A stretch of DNA of 64,000 bases, taken from Prochlorococcus sp. AG-409-P01 (lineage in GTDB: Bacteria > Cyanobacteriota > Cyanobacteriia > PCC-6307 > Cyanobiaceae). This document shows, one piece after another, positions 37,429 through 48,031 of the stretch. Below the pieces are notes generated by a model. The model was given only the letters and a program-made list of their open reading frames with translations. It did not search any database and was not told the DNA's origin. The position numbers were made by a program, and so were the translations under genes. The stretch spans positions 156,001 through 220,000 of the forward strand of contig QCKM01000003.1 of assembly GCA_003215335.1 (NCBI GenBank). Reading direction: 5' to 3'. Within the stretch, counting starts at the first letter, position 1; every line of letters starts with the position of its first letter.

Positions 37429-39447
37429 CTAGTTGGGCGGGTTCCCTAGGACTCCAAAAAGAACTACTAAAGCAATAACCCCTCCAAATACTATGAGCGC
37501 GTAAAACTGTGCACGGCCTGTTTCAAAGTACTTCAGACCTTCGCCACTTCCAAGAGTTAACAGGCCCGTAAGGTTGACCACACCATCAACTACCTTTGCA
37601 TCCACTTCTAAAACCTCTTTTGCCAATTTGCGGCTGCCTTGAACAAACAGCTTTTCATTGATGTCATCTAGGTACCATTTATTTGCAAGGAATTTGTTGA
37701 TTGATGGGAAACGACTAGCAACTGATTTGTCTAGATCGATTCGATTAAGAAAATAGCCAAGTACTGCGATTGATATTCCGACACTAGAAATTCCAACTGA
37801 GGCACCTGCGAGGGGTAGGAATTCTCCCCAGCTGAAAGTTTTTGCCATTTCAATTGCTTCTTCAGGATTTAGTAGTGCAGCAAAACGGCTATTCCATGGA
37901 GTGCCCATCAGGCCAATCAGAACTGAGGGGACTGCCAAAATACTGAGGGGCAATGTCATTGACCATGGGGACTCATGAAGAACTCCCGGAGGTGAATGAG
38001 CATGATCACTCTCATCTGAACTATTACCTGAAGCCAAAAGCAATTGTTCCTGAAGGTCTTTGTTTTCTCCTCTAAAACTCCCCTCAAAAGTCAGGAAGTA
38101 AAGCCTAAACATATAGAAAGCAGTCATTCCTGCTGTGAGGAATCCAACCCCCCAAAGTAACGGGAAGGTGTTGAATGCTTGCCCCAGAATTTCATCTTTG
38201 CTCCAGAAGCCTGCAAGAGGTGGTATTCCGCTAATAGCAATGCAACCGATGAAAAAAGTGATTGCAGTGATAGGCATTTTTTTTCGAAGGCCTCCCATGA
38301 GCCTCATGTCTTGGGCGAGTATTGGTTCATGGCCAACAACATCTTCCATTGCGTGAATTACTGAACCTGAACCAAGAAAAAGCATTGCTTTAAAGAATGC
38401 ATGGGTAACCAAGTGGAACATTCCAGCAATTGGAGCTCCACAACCCATTGCCAACATCATGTATCCCAGTTGAGAAACAGTGCTATATGCCAGCCCTTTT
38501 TTGAGATCCATTTGCGTGAGGGCAATGGATGCTCCAAGAAAACACGTGATTGTTCCAATAATGGCGATAATCATCCCTACAAGTGGGAATTGGCTGTATA
38601 GGGGCTCAAGCCTTGCCACGAGAAATACACCGGCCGCAACCATGGTTGCGGCATGAATCAAGGCTGATATAGGTGTTGGACCCTCCATTGCATCTGGGAG
38701 CCATACATGTAAAGGAAATTGGGCGGACTTTGCCATCGGTCCCATGAATACGAGCAGACACATTGTTAGTGCTGCCCAGTTGGGAACAGTTCCTAAATCG
38801 ATAGCTTGAGAAAGGCCACTAGATATTCCTTGGAAATCAAAACTACCTGTAGCCCAGAAAAGACCAAGAATTCCTAGTAGCAGTCCAAAATCACCAACTC
38901 TATTAACAACAAATGCTTTTTGTGCTGCATGGGCGGCACCTTCTCGGTCATACCAAAAGCCAACTAACAGGTAGGAGCACATGCCAACTAGCTCCCAGAA
39001 AACATATATCTCTAGAAGATTTGGACTAACTATTAGCCCAAGCATTGAACTGCTAAATAGAGCTAGATATGTAAAAAAACGAACATAGCCTTTGTCATGG
39101 GCCATATAGCCATGTGAGTAGACCATTACTAATAGGGCAATGGTCGTAACAAGAGAAAGCATTACTGCTCCTAGCGGATCTATCACGTAGCCCATGGGCA
39201 AAGTGAAATCACCAGCGCTAGCCCAAATAAATAGGTGTTCTACAGATGGGGCTCCTGCTAACTGTTCAAGCAGTACTGCGTAGCTCAAGACGGCTGCGGC
39301 GCCCAAGCATGAAAGAAGAATTACCGCTACTGGTTTTCGTAAGCGGTTAATGGTTCTATTGAAGCTAATTAGTCCTAACCCTGTTATCACGGCTCCCAGA
39401 AGTGGAAGGACCGGGATTAACCAGGCGATTTCTGCGGCCGAGGGCAT
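37429..39447 (-). CDS. ndhF: NAD(P)H-quinone oxidoreductase chain 5
   Basis: Distal proton-pumping subunit, NuoL homologue, 672 residues. IPVLPLLGAVITGLGL at the start, YMAHDKGYVRFFTYLALFSS, FWELVGMCSYLLVGFWYD, WLPDAMEGPTPISALIHAAT and KKGLAYSTVSQLGYMM are present. The C-terminal amphipathic lateral helix region is seen after residue 560. Likely co-transcribed with ndhD. Confidence 0.95.
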   Translation of the reverse strand: MPSAAEIAWLIPVLPLLGAVITGLGLISFNRTINRLRKPVAVILLSCLGAAAVLSYAVLLEQLAGAPSVEHLFIWASAGDFTLPMGYVIDPLGAVMLSLVTTIALLVMVYSHGYMAHDKGYVRFFTYLALFSSSMLGLIVSPNLLEIYVFWELVGMCSYLLVGFWYDREGAAHAAQKAFVVNRVGDFGLLLGILGLFWATGSFDFQGISSGLSQAIDLGTVPNWAALTMCLLVFMGPMAKSAQFPLHVWLPDAMEGPTPISALIHAATMVAAGVFLVARLEPLYSQFPLVGMIIAIIGTITCFLGASIALTQMDLKKGLAYSTVSQLGYMMLAMGCGAPIAGMFHLVTHAFFKAMLFLGSGSVIHAMEDVVGHEPILAQDMRLMGGLRKKMPITAITFFIGCIAISGIPPLAGFWSKDEILGQAFNTFPLLWGVGFLTAGMTAFYMFRLYFLTFEGSFRGENKDLQEQLLLASGNSSDESDHAHSPPGVLHESPWSMTLPLSILAVPSVLIGLMGTPWNSRFAALLNPEEAIEMAKTFSWGEFLPLAGASVGISSVGISIAVLGYFLNRIDLDKSVASRFPSINKFLANKWYLDDINEKLFVQGSRKLAKEVLEVDAKVVDGVVNLTGLLTLGSGEGLKYFETGRAQFYALIVFGGVIALVVLFGVLGNPPN

Positions 39448-39481
39448 CCGGTTGAGTCAGGCTCCTGAGAGTGTAGGCATT

Positions 39482-40228
39482 TCACCTCAGTACTTCCCCA
39501 AGCTGAGATACGAAAAAGCCTTCGCTAGCCAGGGGGATTAGGCGATGTGCCCACCATAAGACCCCCACGGCAATGACGATGCCAAGTTGTGAGGGCTTGA
39601 GAAATTCTTTCCAAATCAGTTTTTGGCGACCATCAAGGATTGCTAAGAATGGAATGACAGATGTGTTCCGCTGCATTTCTTCAAATTCGTTACCGAATTT
39701 TGCTTTTAATCTTCGATCTCCATGCCAAACGGCAAAAAGATGATGGGCAATGAGTCCTGCACATGTGATCAAGGTGAAGCTGCTTCCAATCCAAAGTTGA
39801 TGGGTAAAGCACCAAAGAATTTGCCCAATAGCCTGTGGGTGTCTACTTATGCGGATTATTCCTTGCGCATAAAGTCGAACTTGTGGCTTGAGAACTGCTG
39901 GGATTTCTAGCAGATTGTATGTAGCTGGATAAAGGAAAAAAAAGCTGACTGCTGTAAGTATCCATATTAATTGGACCATTCCAGGAACTCCTTGAAGGTT
40001 CCAAAGACGAACTCCGTCATATCTATGGGCAATGAAGTAACCAATCAAAATCCCAGCTGATGGAATGCTTGCAGATGCGAAGATCAAGCGCCAAACTCTT
40101 GCTCCAACAATAGATTCAGCACGATTTCTTAAAGCGGCCCCCCCGCTATGTATCAAAGCGAAGAGAAATAGCAGGCCTAACATCACAAGGCTGCTGTGGT
40201 GAAGTTCGCTGGGTGAAAGTTGTGCCAA
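39482..40228 (-). CDS. NnrU-family membrane protein, candidate 15-cis-zeta-carotene isomerase
   Basis: 248 residues with about six transmembrane helices. LFLFALIHSGGAALRNRAE and GIIRISRHPQAIGQILWCFTHQLWIGSS match NnrU/Z-ISO proteins, where conserved histidines bind a haem-type iron needed for isomerising zeta-carotene. Phytoene desaturase and synthase lie 2-4 kb away, which supports a carotenoid role, but NnrU members also have other fates. Divergent from the LysR regulator with 90 bp between. Confidence 0.7.
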   Translation of the reverse strand: MAQLSPSELHHSSLVMLGLLFLFALIHSGGAALRNRAESIVGARVWRLIFASASIPSAGILIGYFIAHRYDGVRLWNLQGVPGMVQLIWILTAVSFFFLYPATYNLLEIPAVLKPQVRLYAQGIIRISRHPQAIGQILWCFTHQLWIGSSFTLITCAGLIAHHLFAVWHGDRRLKAKFGNEFEEMQRNTSVIPFLAILDGRQKLIWKEFLKPSQLGIVIAVGVLWWAHRLIPLASEGFFVSQLGEVLR

Positions 40229-40318
40229 TTGGTGATTGAATGTGATTTTTGATTCTGAGCTAGAAAGGGTTCGGGATTAAAGTTTTTCCTGAATTCTCAG
40301 CCTGGTTGGTAGACCCTT
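40229..40318. promoter_or_regulatory. Divergent promoter region of LysR and Z-ISO-like genes
   Basis: Ninety bases separate two divergent start codons. CTGAG at 40255-40259 and CTCAG at 40299-40303 form a loose inverted pair; LysR proteins often bind such dyads near their own promoter. The arms are short and widely spaced, so this is only a place to look. Confidence 0.3.
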
Positions 40319-41281
40319 ATGGCTGATCTGCCTTTTACTCTTGATCAGCTTCGTATTTTGAAGGCAATAGTTCATGAAGGCAGCTTTAAAAAAGCTGCTG
40401 ACACTCTCTATGTGACTCAGCCTGCTGTGAGTTTGCAAATTCAGAATCTTGAGAAACAATTGGAAGTTGCATTGTTTGATAGAGGTGGTCGGAAGGCTCA
40501 GTTAACTGAAGCAGGTGAGTTGTTACTGAATTATTGCGAAAGGATTCTTAGCCAATGTCATGAAGCATGTCGTGCTGTTGAAGATCTGAACAATCTCAAA
40601 GGAGGTTCCTTGGTGGTTGGGGCCAGCCAGACAACTGGAACCTATTTAATGCCAAGAATGATCGGCCTTTTTCGACAGAAGTTTCCTGAAGTATCAGTTC
40701 AGCTTCAAATTCACAGCACAAGGCGCACAGGTTGGAGTGTGGCAAATGGTCAAATTGATTTAGCGATTATTGGTGGCGAGCTTCCTACAGATCTGAATGA
40801 AGTTCTTGATGTGGTTCCCTATGCAAGTGATGAGTTGGCTCTAGTGCTTCCTGTTAAGCATCAATTGGCAAAGTTGCCTGAACTGACCAAGGAAGATCTC
40901 TACAGATTGAGCTTTGTCTCGCTGGATGCACAGTCCACTACAAGAAAAATGGTTGATCAACTTCTAGTGAGTTCTGGTCTTGATATTCAGCGTCTTCGTA
41001 TTGAAATGGAATTGAATTCATTGGAAGCGATAAAAAATGCTGTTCAATCAGGTTTGGGGGCCGCTTTTTTGCCAGTGGTTTCAATTGAGCGAGAACTTGT
41101 TGCTGGGACTGTTTACAAACCTGCAATTGCTGATCTTCAGGTAAAACGTCAACTCAAGTTAATTTCTCACCCTGCTCGTTATTGTTCAAAAGCTGCTGAA
41201 GCTTTTAAGGAAGAAATTCTTCCTGTTTTTGCTAGCCCTGATAGTCCATTGAGACAGAGGGGCACGGGCTTTATCAGTTGA
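40319..41281 (+). CDS. rbcR: LysR-type regulator (RbcR/Ycf30, NdhR/CcmR group)
   Basis: 320 residues. N-terminal winged [44 protein letters not shown], then a periplasmic-binding-like effector domain starting [20 protein letters not shown]. Proteins of this group control Rubisco, carbon-concentrating or NDH-1 genes in response to carbon metabolites. The divergent gene and the ndhD-ndhF pair beyond it are possible targets. The choice between RbcR and NdhR cannot be made from sequence alone. Confidence 0.85.
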   Translation: MADLPFTLDQLRILKAIVHEGSFKKAADTLYVTQPAVSLQIQNLEKQLEVALFDRGGRKAQLTEAGELLLNYCERILSQCHEACRAVEDLNNLKGGSLVVGASQTTGTYLMPRMIGLFRQKFPEVSVQLQIHSTRRTGWSVANGQIDLAIIGGELPTDLNEVLDVVPYASDELALVLPVKHQLAKLPELTKEDLYRLSFVSLDAQSTTRKMVDQLLVSSGLDIQRLRIEMELNSLEAIKNAVQSGLGAAFLPVVSIERELVAGTVYKPAIADLQVKRQLKLISHPARYCSKAAEAFKEEILPVFASPDSPLRQRGTGFIS

Positions 41282-41299
41282 ACATCAGGAAAATATGAT

Positions 41300-41947
41300 T
41301 TAAAACTGAACCGCTTCTTGGTTAACACCTGTTATATCTTCGGCTACACCTTTGGTGATGAATTTGTTTTCATTTACATCTGCTTGATAAACGCATCGAA
41401 CTACAGGGTTGTCTCGAATTGATCCGATATAAGCGAAAGTGTTCATTCTTTGCTTGCATTCTCTTACGTCTTCATTTGTAATTGCGCCTTGTTTTTGAAG
41501 TACGGTCCAGTTTTCCCTTCGAATTACGCAGCCAGGTTGAAGTGCTGGTTGAGTCACGAAACTAGTTGAGGGGTTGAGAGTGGTATACATCTCAACATCA
41601 ATTACAAATGCACTCGCACCCCATTGCCTGCAAAACTCAGGATCTGGAACTGCCATATCTAGTTGCTGTTGGCTAGCAATATTGCCTTGACCACCTTGAG
41701 TTGTGCTTGTTATGGCACTACCAATGCCAATGCCCACGACAAGAACACCAGCAATTACTGCAATCGTTCCAGTATTTAAAGAGAGTCCTTTGTCTGTTGG
41801 TTGATTTGAGGAGCTTGAACGGGGAGGAAGCTCATAATTATTTCTTTGATAACGGTCAGTGGATCCATATCCAGCACGACCTGGGCTATTTCGCTGCCTG
41901 CTAGATGGCCTGCGGCCTTGGTCACGATTGGAAGGGGGTCGAGTCAC
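41300..41947 (-). CDS. DUF3172-type membrane-anchored protein
   Basis: 215 residues. The first 50 are Arg/Ser/Asn/Pro-rich and probably disordered; one transmembrane helix follows ([19 protein letters not shown], about residues 60-78); then a soluble domain with [21 protein letters not shown] and several Cys residues. It matches my recollection of DUF3172, a cyanobacterial family of unknown function. Its start overlaps the ndhM stop by 4 bp, so it may be made together with an NDH-1 subunit. Confidence 0.75.
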   Translation of the reverse strand: MTRPPSNRDQGRRPSSRQRNSPGRAGYGSTDRYQRNNYELPPRSSSSNQPTDKGLSLNTGTIAVIAGVLVVGIGIGSAITSTTQGGQGNIASQQQLDMAVPDPEFCRQWGASAFVIDVEMYTTLNPSTSFVTQPALQPGCVIRRENWTVLQKQGAITNEDVRECKQRMNTFAYIGSIRDNPVVRCVYQADVNENKFITKGVAEDITGVNQEAVQF

Positions 41948-42291
41948 AAAAGGTCAGGCGTTCGAGGCAGTCCCATTGAATAATTCAAAACCCGACACTC
42001 TGGGTTGTAGCTGAGTTCCCCAGCCTGGAGTAGTTCCCTGATAGTGCCTTCTAGATCTGAACCTATTCGGCGAAGATTATATTCGCTTAAATCCTTCCCT
42101 GCTTGGGCATCAACTAGATCTTTGAAGCGCTTTTGAACTTTTTTAATAACAGCTTCATTCCAAAGGAACTCATTGTCGGGATCAAGATCAAGCGTGAGAT
42201 TGTCCGGATCTGAAATCAGAGCATTGTTTTCGAGGCGTGCCGTAAACAGTCGAATATGGCGTGTGGTGCATTTCAGCGGCGTGTTAACCAT
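41944..42291 (-). CDS. ndhM: NAD(P)H-quinone oxidoreductase subunit M
   Basis: Cyanobacteria/plant-specific subunit of the NDH-1 peripheral arm. 115 residues: [66 protein letters not shown] and the C-terminal [14 protein letters not shown] match the family. Divergent from phytoene desaturase with about 105 bp between starts. Confidence 0.92.
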   Translation of the reverse strand: MVNTPLKCTTRHIRLFTARLENNALISDPDNLTLDLDPDNEFLWNEAVIKKVQKRFKDLVDAQAGKDLSEYNLRRIGSDLEGTIRELLQAGELSYNPECRVLNYSMGLPRTPDLL

Positions 42292-42300
42292 GGCAATTAA

Positions 42301-43815
<1,515 letters not shown>

Positions 43816-44760
43816 ATGATGACGAATACATTCTCGGATTCCAGAAACTTGCAAAAAGATGTGTTTATCAATCTTGAGGATGCTTATGAGTCTTGCCGCC
43901 AGGAAACAGCTCAATGGGCAAAAACCTTCTATATAGGTACTTTGCTTCTCCCCCCAGTTAAACGAAGAGCTATATGGGCTATTTACGTTTGGTGTAGAAG
44001 GACGGATGAGCTTATGGACAGTCCTGAGGCTCAAGCGAGGCCTGTTGATGAGTTGGCAGAACGTCTTGATAAATGGGAAGACCTGACAAGGTCAATGTTT
44101 CAGGGTCATGTGCGTAGTTCTCTCGATGCAGTAATGGTTGACACTCTTGAGAGGTTCCCTCAATCCATTCAGCCTTATCTAGACATGATTGATGGACAAA
44201 GAATGGATTTGCATCGGCATAGATATGCCACTTTTGAAGAATTGGAGCTTTATTGCTACAGGGTTGCTGGAACTGTGGGACTAATGACTCAAGGGGTCAT
44301 GGGTTTGGACCCTGCTTACACAACAGCTCCATGGAGCTCTTTGCCAGATCCATCTGAGGCCGCAATTGCTTTAGGCATTGCAAATCAGTTGACCAATATT
44401 TTGAGAGATGTTGGAGAAGATAGAGCTCGAGGACGTATATATCTTCCTCTGGAGGATCTTGAGCGTTTTGGCTATTCAGAAGCAGATTTAATGGCTGGTC
44501 GATTAAATAGTGACTGGAAGGCTTTGATGGCTTTCCAATTGCAGCGTGCTCGCGAGTGGTTCGCTCGTTCAGAAGCTGGGGTGCGATGGCTTTCTGCAGA
44601 TGCACGCTGGCCTGTGTGGACCTCTTTAAGGCTTTATAGAGGAATTCTTGATGCTATTGAGAAGTTGGATTACGACGTATTTAATAACAGGGCCTATGTG
44701 AGTACTTGGGGCAAGTTGCTCGATCTTCCTATGTCTTATTTCATCTCTCAAGCGAGATAG
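43816..44760 (+). CDS. crtB: 15-cis-phytoene synthase
   Basis: Condenses two GGPP to phytoene, the first carotenoid step. First Asp-rich motif CRRTDELMDSP (about residues 58-68), second NILRDVGEDRARGRIYLP (about 195-212), plus YCYRVAGTVGLM. 314 residues. Starts on the base following the phytoene desaturase stop; convergent with the RNA-binding protein gene, 35 bp apart. Confidence 0.95.
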   Translation: MMTNTFSDSRNLQKDVFINLEDAYESCRQETAQWAKTFYIGTLLLPPVKRRAIWAIYVWCRRTDELMDSPEAQARPVDELAERLDKWEDLTRSMFQGHVRSSLDAVMVDTLERFPQSIQPYLDMIDGQRMDLHRHRYATFEELELYCYRVAGTVGLMTQGVMGLDPAYTTAPWSSLPDPSEAAIALGIANQLTNILRDVGEDRARGRIYLPLEDLERFGYSEADLMAGRLNSDWKALMAFQLQRAREWFARSEAGVRWLSADARWPVWTSLRLYRGILDAIEKLDYDVFNNRAYVSTWGKLLDLPMSYFISQAR

Positions 44761-44795
44761 TCAAATCTTTGCTTAGAGATAGCTACTACTTGAAA

Positions 44796-45233
44796 TCAAG
44801 CTGGTGTCTTTTGGTCAGCAAGGAGTTCCTTGAGCTTGGATAGCTCTCCAGCCCATCGGGGATCAGGTGCTTCAGGCTGAGGCGCATCACTATGGACAAC
44901 TTTCTTGACATCTTTGCGGTTAGAACGCTGTCCTTGGGAATTATTGTTGCCCCCTCCTCCACGTTTCCCTCCATGATTATTGGAGTCTCGTTTCTCTGAT
45001 CGTTCGACGCGCAAGTTGTTTCCTTTGAACTCACGGCCATTGAGTTGCTCTATGACGGCATTGGCCACTTTTTCGTCATCGACATTGGCGAAGCCGAAGC
45101 CTCTGCAGTTGCCAGTTTCTTTGTCTAGCACTGCTTTGAAGCGTATTCCCTCGCCAACGCTCTTAAGCTGAGCTTCAAGCTCTTTGCTTTCGAAGGTTTG
45201 AGGCAGATTGCCTATGTAAACTCGGACGCTCAT
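44796..45233 (-). CDS. RRM RNA-binding protein (Rbp family)
   Basis: 145 residues. One RRM (residues 1-80): RNP2 VRVYIGNLP at the start and RNP1 CRGFGFANV near residues 43-51. The tail is basic and Gly/Asn-rich (HGGKRGGGGNNN), then acidic. Cyanobacterial Rbp proteins bind RNA and help place mRNAs at the thylakoid membrane or respond to cold; which applies here is unknown. The C-terminus WAGELSKLKELLADQKTP may be an extra helix. Confidence 0.9.
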   Translation of the reverse strand: MSVRVYIGNLPQTFESKELEAQLKSVGEGIRFKAVLDKETGNCRGFGFANVDDEKVANAVIEQLNGREFKGNNLRVERSEKRDSNNHGGKRGGGGNNNSQGQRSNRKDVKKVVHSDAPQPEAPDPRWAGELSKLKELLADQKTPA

Positions 45234-45296
45234 GAAAGGGAGAATAGGTAGGAAAGGGTTCGGATTAGTCCGATAAAATTTGCATTACCCTTGCAG

Positions 45297-46538
45297 TTAA
45301 TCACAGTAAGGGTTTTTGCGCTTATTCCAGCAACGAGCTTCTGTAAGCGCTTCCTCTGGAGTTTGCAGACGACCAAAGGCTTTTTCGTGGCAAAGGTGTG
45401 TCATTAGCTCACCTATTTTTTTACCTGCGGGAAGATTCAGAAGCTCTTGAATTGTATTACCATCAATGGGCGATGAAGGATGAAATAATGGATCTTGTGA
45501 ATTTCTCCAGCGTTTCAACCATTTGATTTGTTCATTGATCGAAAAATCTATTATCAGTGCAGGAAGGTCTTTTTCTAAATCTTGATGTAGTTTTAGTCGT
45601 TCTTTTTCATCAAGGCTCGCAAAGTTTCTGCCATCATTTTTGTTTTTCCATTTTCTTAATACAAAACAACGCTGTCTCTGACGCCTGCTGAATCTTAATG
45701 ATTCTAGGCCTTTGTCACTTAGTAGATGTGTAAGACGTGCTAGGGGCAAGGCAATATTTATTTCTTCAGAAGTGAGTTCTTTAGCATTCTTAATGCTTGG
45801 GGGCTGATGACTGAGTTCATTTACTGAGCTCTCCCACGGTTGAAGGATTTGATTCCTTTTGAGTAAATGAATTGCTTCATCCGCCCCTTGAGCATTTACT
45901 AGTCGTTGAAGTTCATTTTGTATTCTTTCAGGGGCAGCATTTTGAATAAGTCTTTTATGAGAATTGATCCAACGCTTTGTTTGAGGGTCTAGCTCTAATT
46001 CCATTTCGGCCATTATTCGAAGACCTCTAAGCAACCTGATCGGGTCAGCAATTAGGTTCGCTTCACTAACCGCAACAAGAGCTTTGTTTTTTAAATTTTG
46101 GATTCCTCCCGTTGGATCTAAGAGCTGAGGGTTTGGACTAAGGATCAAACCTATGGCGTTTACACGAAAATCCCTTCGCCAGAGATCTGCTGAAATGTTT
46201 GTTCCTTCCAAATTGGCCAAATCAATCGTCCACCCATCTAATGCAAGTCGCGCAATATTTCTACGAGCATCAAGAACAATATTTTTCGCACCGTATTTTT
46301 CAGCTAGGGCTTTTGCTAGCTCTAAGGCCTTTGAAGGCACAACTAGGTCTAAATCAGGCTTTGATTTAAGCCTCCCAAGTAATCCATCTCGGATTGCACC
46401 TCCTACCAAGGCAGTTCCCATTGGGAGATCATTAATGGCGATAGGCCATTGCTCAGGATCAATTTTTTGCCAAAGCAGCTTTGCTCTTAAGGTTGGGTGA
46501 GAATTCAAAATGCTTCCAACAACGGGAGTGTGGGACAT
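45297..46538 (-). CDS. CCA-adding-enzyme / poly(A) polymerase family nucleotidyltransferase
   Basis: Class II nucleotidyltransferase of 413 residues. ALVGGAIRDGLLGR (about residues 45-58), metal site PDLDLVVPS, and RRDFRVNAIGLILSPN are the core motifs; a helical C-terminal half follows. Cyanobacteria can split CCA addition between several homologues, so CCA-adding, A-adding or CC-adding activity is not decided. Its ATG overlaps the divergent ycf34 ATG by two bases in the tetramer CATG at 46536-46539. Confidence 0.88.
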   Translation of the reverse strand: MSHTPVVGSILNSHPTLRAKLLWQKIDPEQWPIAINDLPMGTALVGGAIRDGLLGRLKSKPDLDLVVPSKALELAKALAEKYGAKNIVLDARRNIARLALDGWTIDLANLEGTNISADLWRRDFRVNAIGLILSPNPQLLDPTGGIQNLKNKALVAVSEANLIADPIRLLRGLRIMAEMELELDPQTKRWINSHKRLIQNAAPERIQNELQRLVNAQGADEAIHLLKRNQILQPWESSVNELSHQPPSIKNAKELTSEEINIALPLARLTHLLSDKGLESLRFSRRQRQRCFVLRKWKNKNDGRNFASLDEKERLKLHQDLEKDLPALIIDFSINEQIKWLKRWRNSQDPLFHPSSPIDGNTIQELLNLPAGKKIGELMTHLCHEKAFGRLQTPEEALTEARCWNKRKNPYCD

Positions 46539-46788
46539 GTGTATTTGTGTTGACTGCCGTTGGGTTGATTGTTGTCAGACGTATCACGCTGTTGAAAAAC
46601 AGCATGGTGTTGCTCATTTGACCTCTACGCCAAAATTTGAGCCTAAAGATCCTTTAATTCATATCAGTGTGATGGATTTTGAAGATGGTGGGTCTGGAGT
46701 GGAATGGGATGTCCGTTCTTGTAGCAGCTTTCTTGAAGATAAAGGGAGATGGTTGAGGTTGCGTCCTGGTCAGAACTTGCCTCGATGA
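46537..46788 (+). CDS. ycf34: Ycf34 iron-sulfur protein
   Basis: 83 residues beginning MCICVDCRWVDCCQTYHAVE, the Cys-rich N-terminus of Ycf34, known in Synechocystis as an Fe-S protein affecting photosynthetic electron transport. The four-plus Cys residues that hold the cluster are all present. Start chosen at MCIC, the family's beginning. Overlaps tsaB by 4 bp (ATGA), and shares start-codon bases with the divergent nucleotidyltransferase gene. Confidence 0.9.
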   Translation: MCICVDCRWVDCCQTYHAVEKQHGVAHLTSTPKFEPKDPLIHISVMDFEDGGSGVEWDVRSCSSFLEDKGRWLRLRPGQNLPR

Positions 46789-47459
46789 AGAGCCATATCG
46801 AAAAGGGTTTTCATGATTGTCAGCAACCACTTTTGCTGGCTTTGCATAGTTCTTCTGACACTCTTGGGGTTGCAGTTTTGGATTCAAGGGATCCTCAGGC
46901 GACTCGACTTAGCGCTACTTTCCCGTTGGGTAGAGGATTGGCTAATAGCCTTATATCTTGTGTTAAGGAGCTTCTTCCTCTTGAGAGTTGGCGGCAGTTG
47001 GGTCGTTTGGCAGTCGCAATTGGTCCAGGTGGATTCACTGGCACGCGTTTAACTCTTGTGATGGCAAGAACGCTTGCCCAACAATTAAATTGCCCGCTTC
47101 ATGGAGTTAGTAGCTTTGCATTAATGGCTCCTAGGCTTGCTTCTTCGCTACCCCCAGGTCAGCACAAAGAACCTTTTTGGGTATTGAAACATTTGCCCAG
47201 GAGAGGAACAGTAGCGGGTCGATATAAGTTGCTTGAAGAGCTATCTATTGATTCTTGTGTTGGAGTCCATGAGATAGAAGCCCCTCATCTTTTAGATCAT
47301 AGTTGCGAAGTGGCTCCTGCTTTGTTGGCAAAGGAAGATGTGGCTTCTGATGTCGAACGGCTTTTGCTGATTTGTGCTGAAGCACATCGATTGGGTAAGA
47401 AGAGCTCTTGGAGAGAAGTGTTACCTATCTACCCAACTTCTCCTGTGGGGGATTCTTGA
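46785..47459 (+). CDS. tsaB: tRNA threonylcarbamoyladenosine biosynthesis protein TsaB
   Basis: Non-catalytic partner of TsaD in making t6A in ANN-decoding tRNAs. ALHSSSDTLGVAVLD at the N-terminus, VAIGPGGFTGTRLTLVMARTLA and the C-terminal LPIYPTSPVGDS. ASKHA fold, 224 residues from the ATG at 46785, shorter in its second domain than E. coli TsaB, as is common. In a tight run with ycf34 and the DUF218 gene. Confidence 0.88.
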   Translation: MKSHIEKGFHDCQQPLLLALHSSSDTLGVAVLDSRDPQATRLSATFPLGRGLANSLISCVKELLPLESWRQLGRLAVAIGPGGFTGTRLTLVMARTLAQQLNCPLHGVSSFALMAPRLASSLPPGQHKEPFWVLKHLPRRGTVAGRYKLLEELSIDSCVGVHEIEAPHLLDHSCEVAPALLAKEDVASDVERLLLICAEAHRLGKKSSWREVLPIYPTSPVGDS

Positions 47460-48031
47460 TGATTAATCAAAGAGGGAGATTTGTTGTCTTAGCAGGTGTC
47501 TCGATTTGGTTTATGGCTCTAGGGCCTTTTCGGCCGTATTTCAAAGCTTTTTTGTATGACCAACCTCCAGAATTGGTTTTAGTTTTAGGTGGCGATATTG
47601 ATAGAGAACATGTTGGGGCTCAATTAGCAAGTGAATTAAGTCTCCCTCTCGTTGTTAGTGGCGGAAGCAACCCTGAGCATGCTCAATGGTTAGTTCAAGA
47701 GGCTGGCCTTCCTGAGAATCAATTCAAGTTGGATTATCGTGCACAGGACACATTGGAGAACTTCACTTCGTTAGTTGATGAGTTCTATGAACAAGGAATT
47801 CAGCATGCATTGCTTGTAACAAGTGAAGACCATTTGCCAAGGTCTATGGAAGTGGGTTTTCTAGTGGCTGGCAGTAGAGGAATTCGACTTACACCTATTG
47901 CTGTTTCATGTGCTGCTTATTGCAATCAAGAGAGTCGTTTAAAGCGCTCTTTTGATTGGTTTAGGGCTTTAACTTGGGTCATGACTGGCCTGGACCTCAA
48001 GGTTTGGGCCAGTTTTTTTGGCTTGATTTGA
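47459..48031 (+). CDS. DUF218 (YdcF-like) envelope protein
   Basis: About 190 residues. A short hydrophobic N-terminus (FVVLAGVSIWFMALGP) is a likely anchor. ELVLVLGGDIDREHVGAQLA, VVSGGSNPEHA, DTLENFTSLVDEFYEQG and VTSEDHLPRSMEVGFLVAG are DUF218 features. Function unknown; relatives are linked to envelope metabolism. The ATG shares a base with the tsaB stop. Its last 63 bp overlap plsC on the other strand and contain its own intrinsic terminator. Confidence 0.82.
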   Translation: MINQRGRFVVLAGVSIWFMALGPFRPYFKAFLYDQPPELVLVLGGDIDREHVGAQLASELSLPLVVSGGSNPEHAQWLVQEAGLPENQFKLDYRAQDTLENFTSLVDEFYEQGIQHALLVTSEDHLPRSMEVGFLVAGSRGIRLTPIAVSCAAYCNQESRLKRSFDWFRALTWVMTGLDLKVWASFFGLI

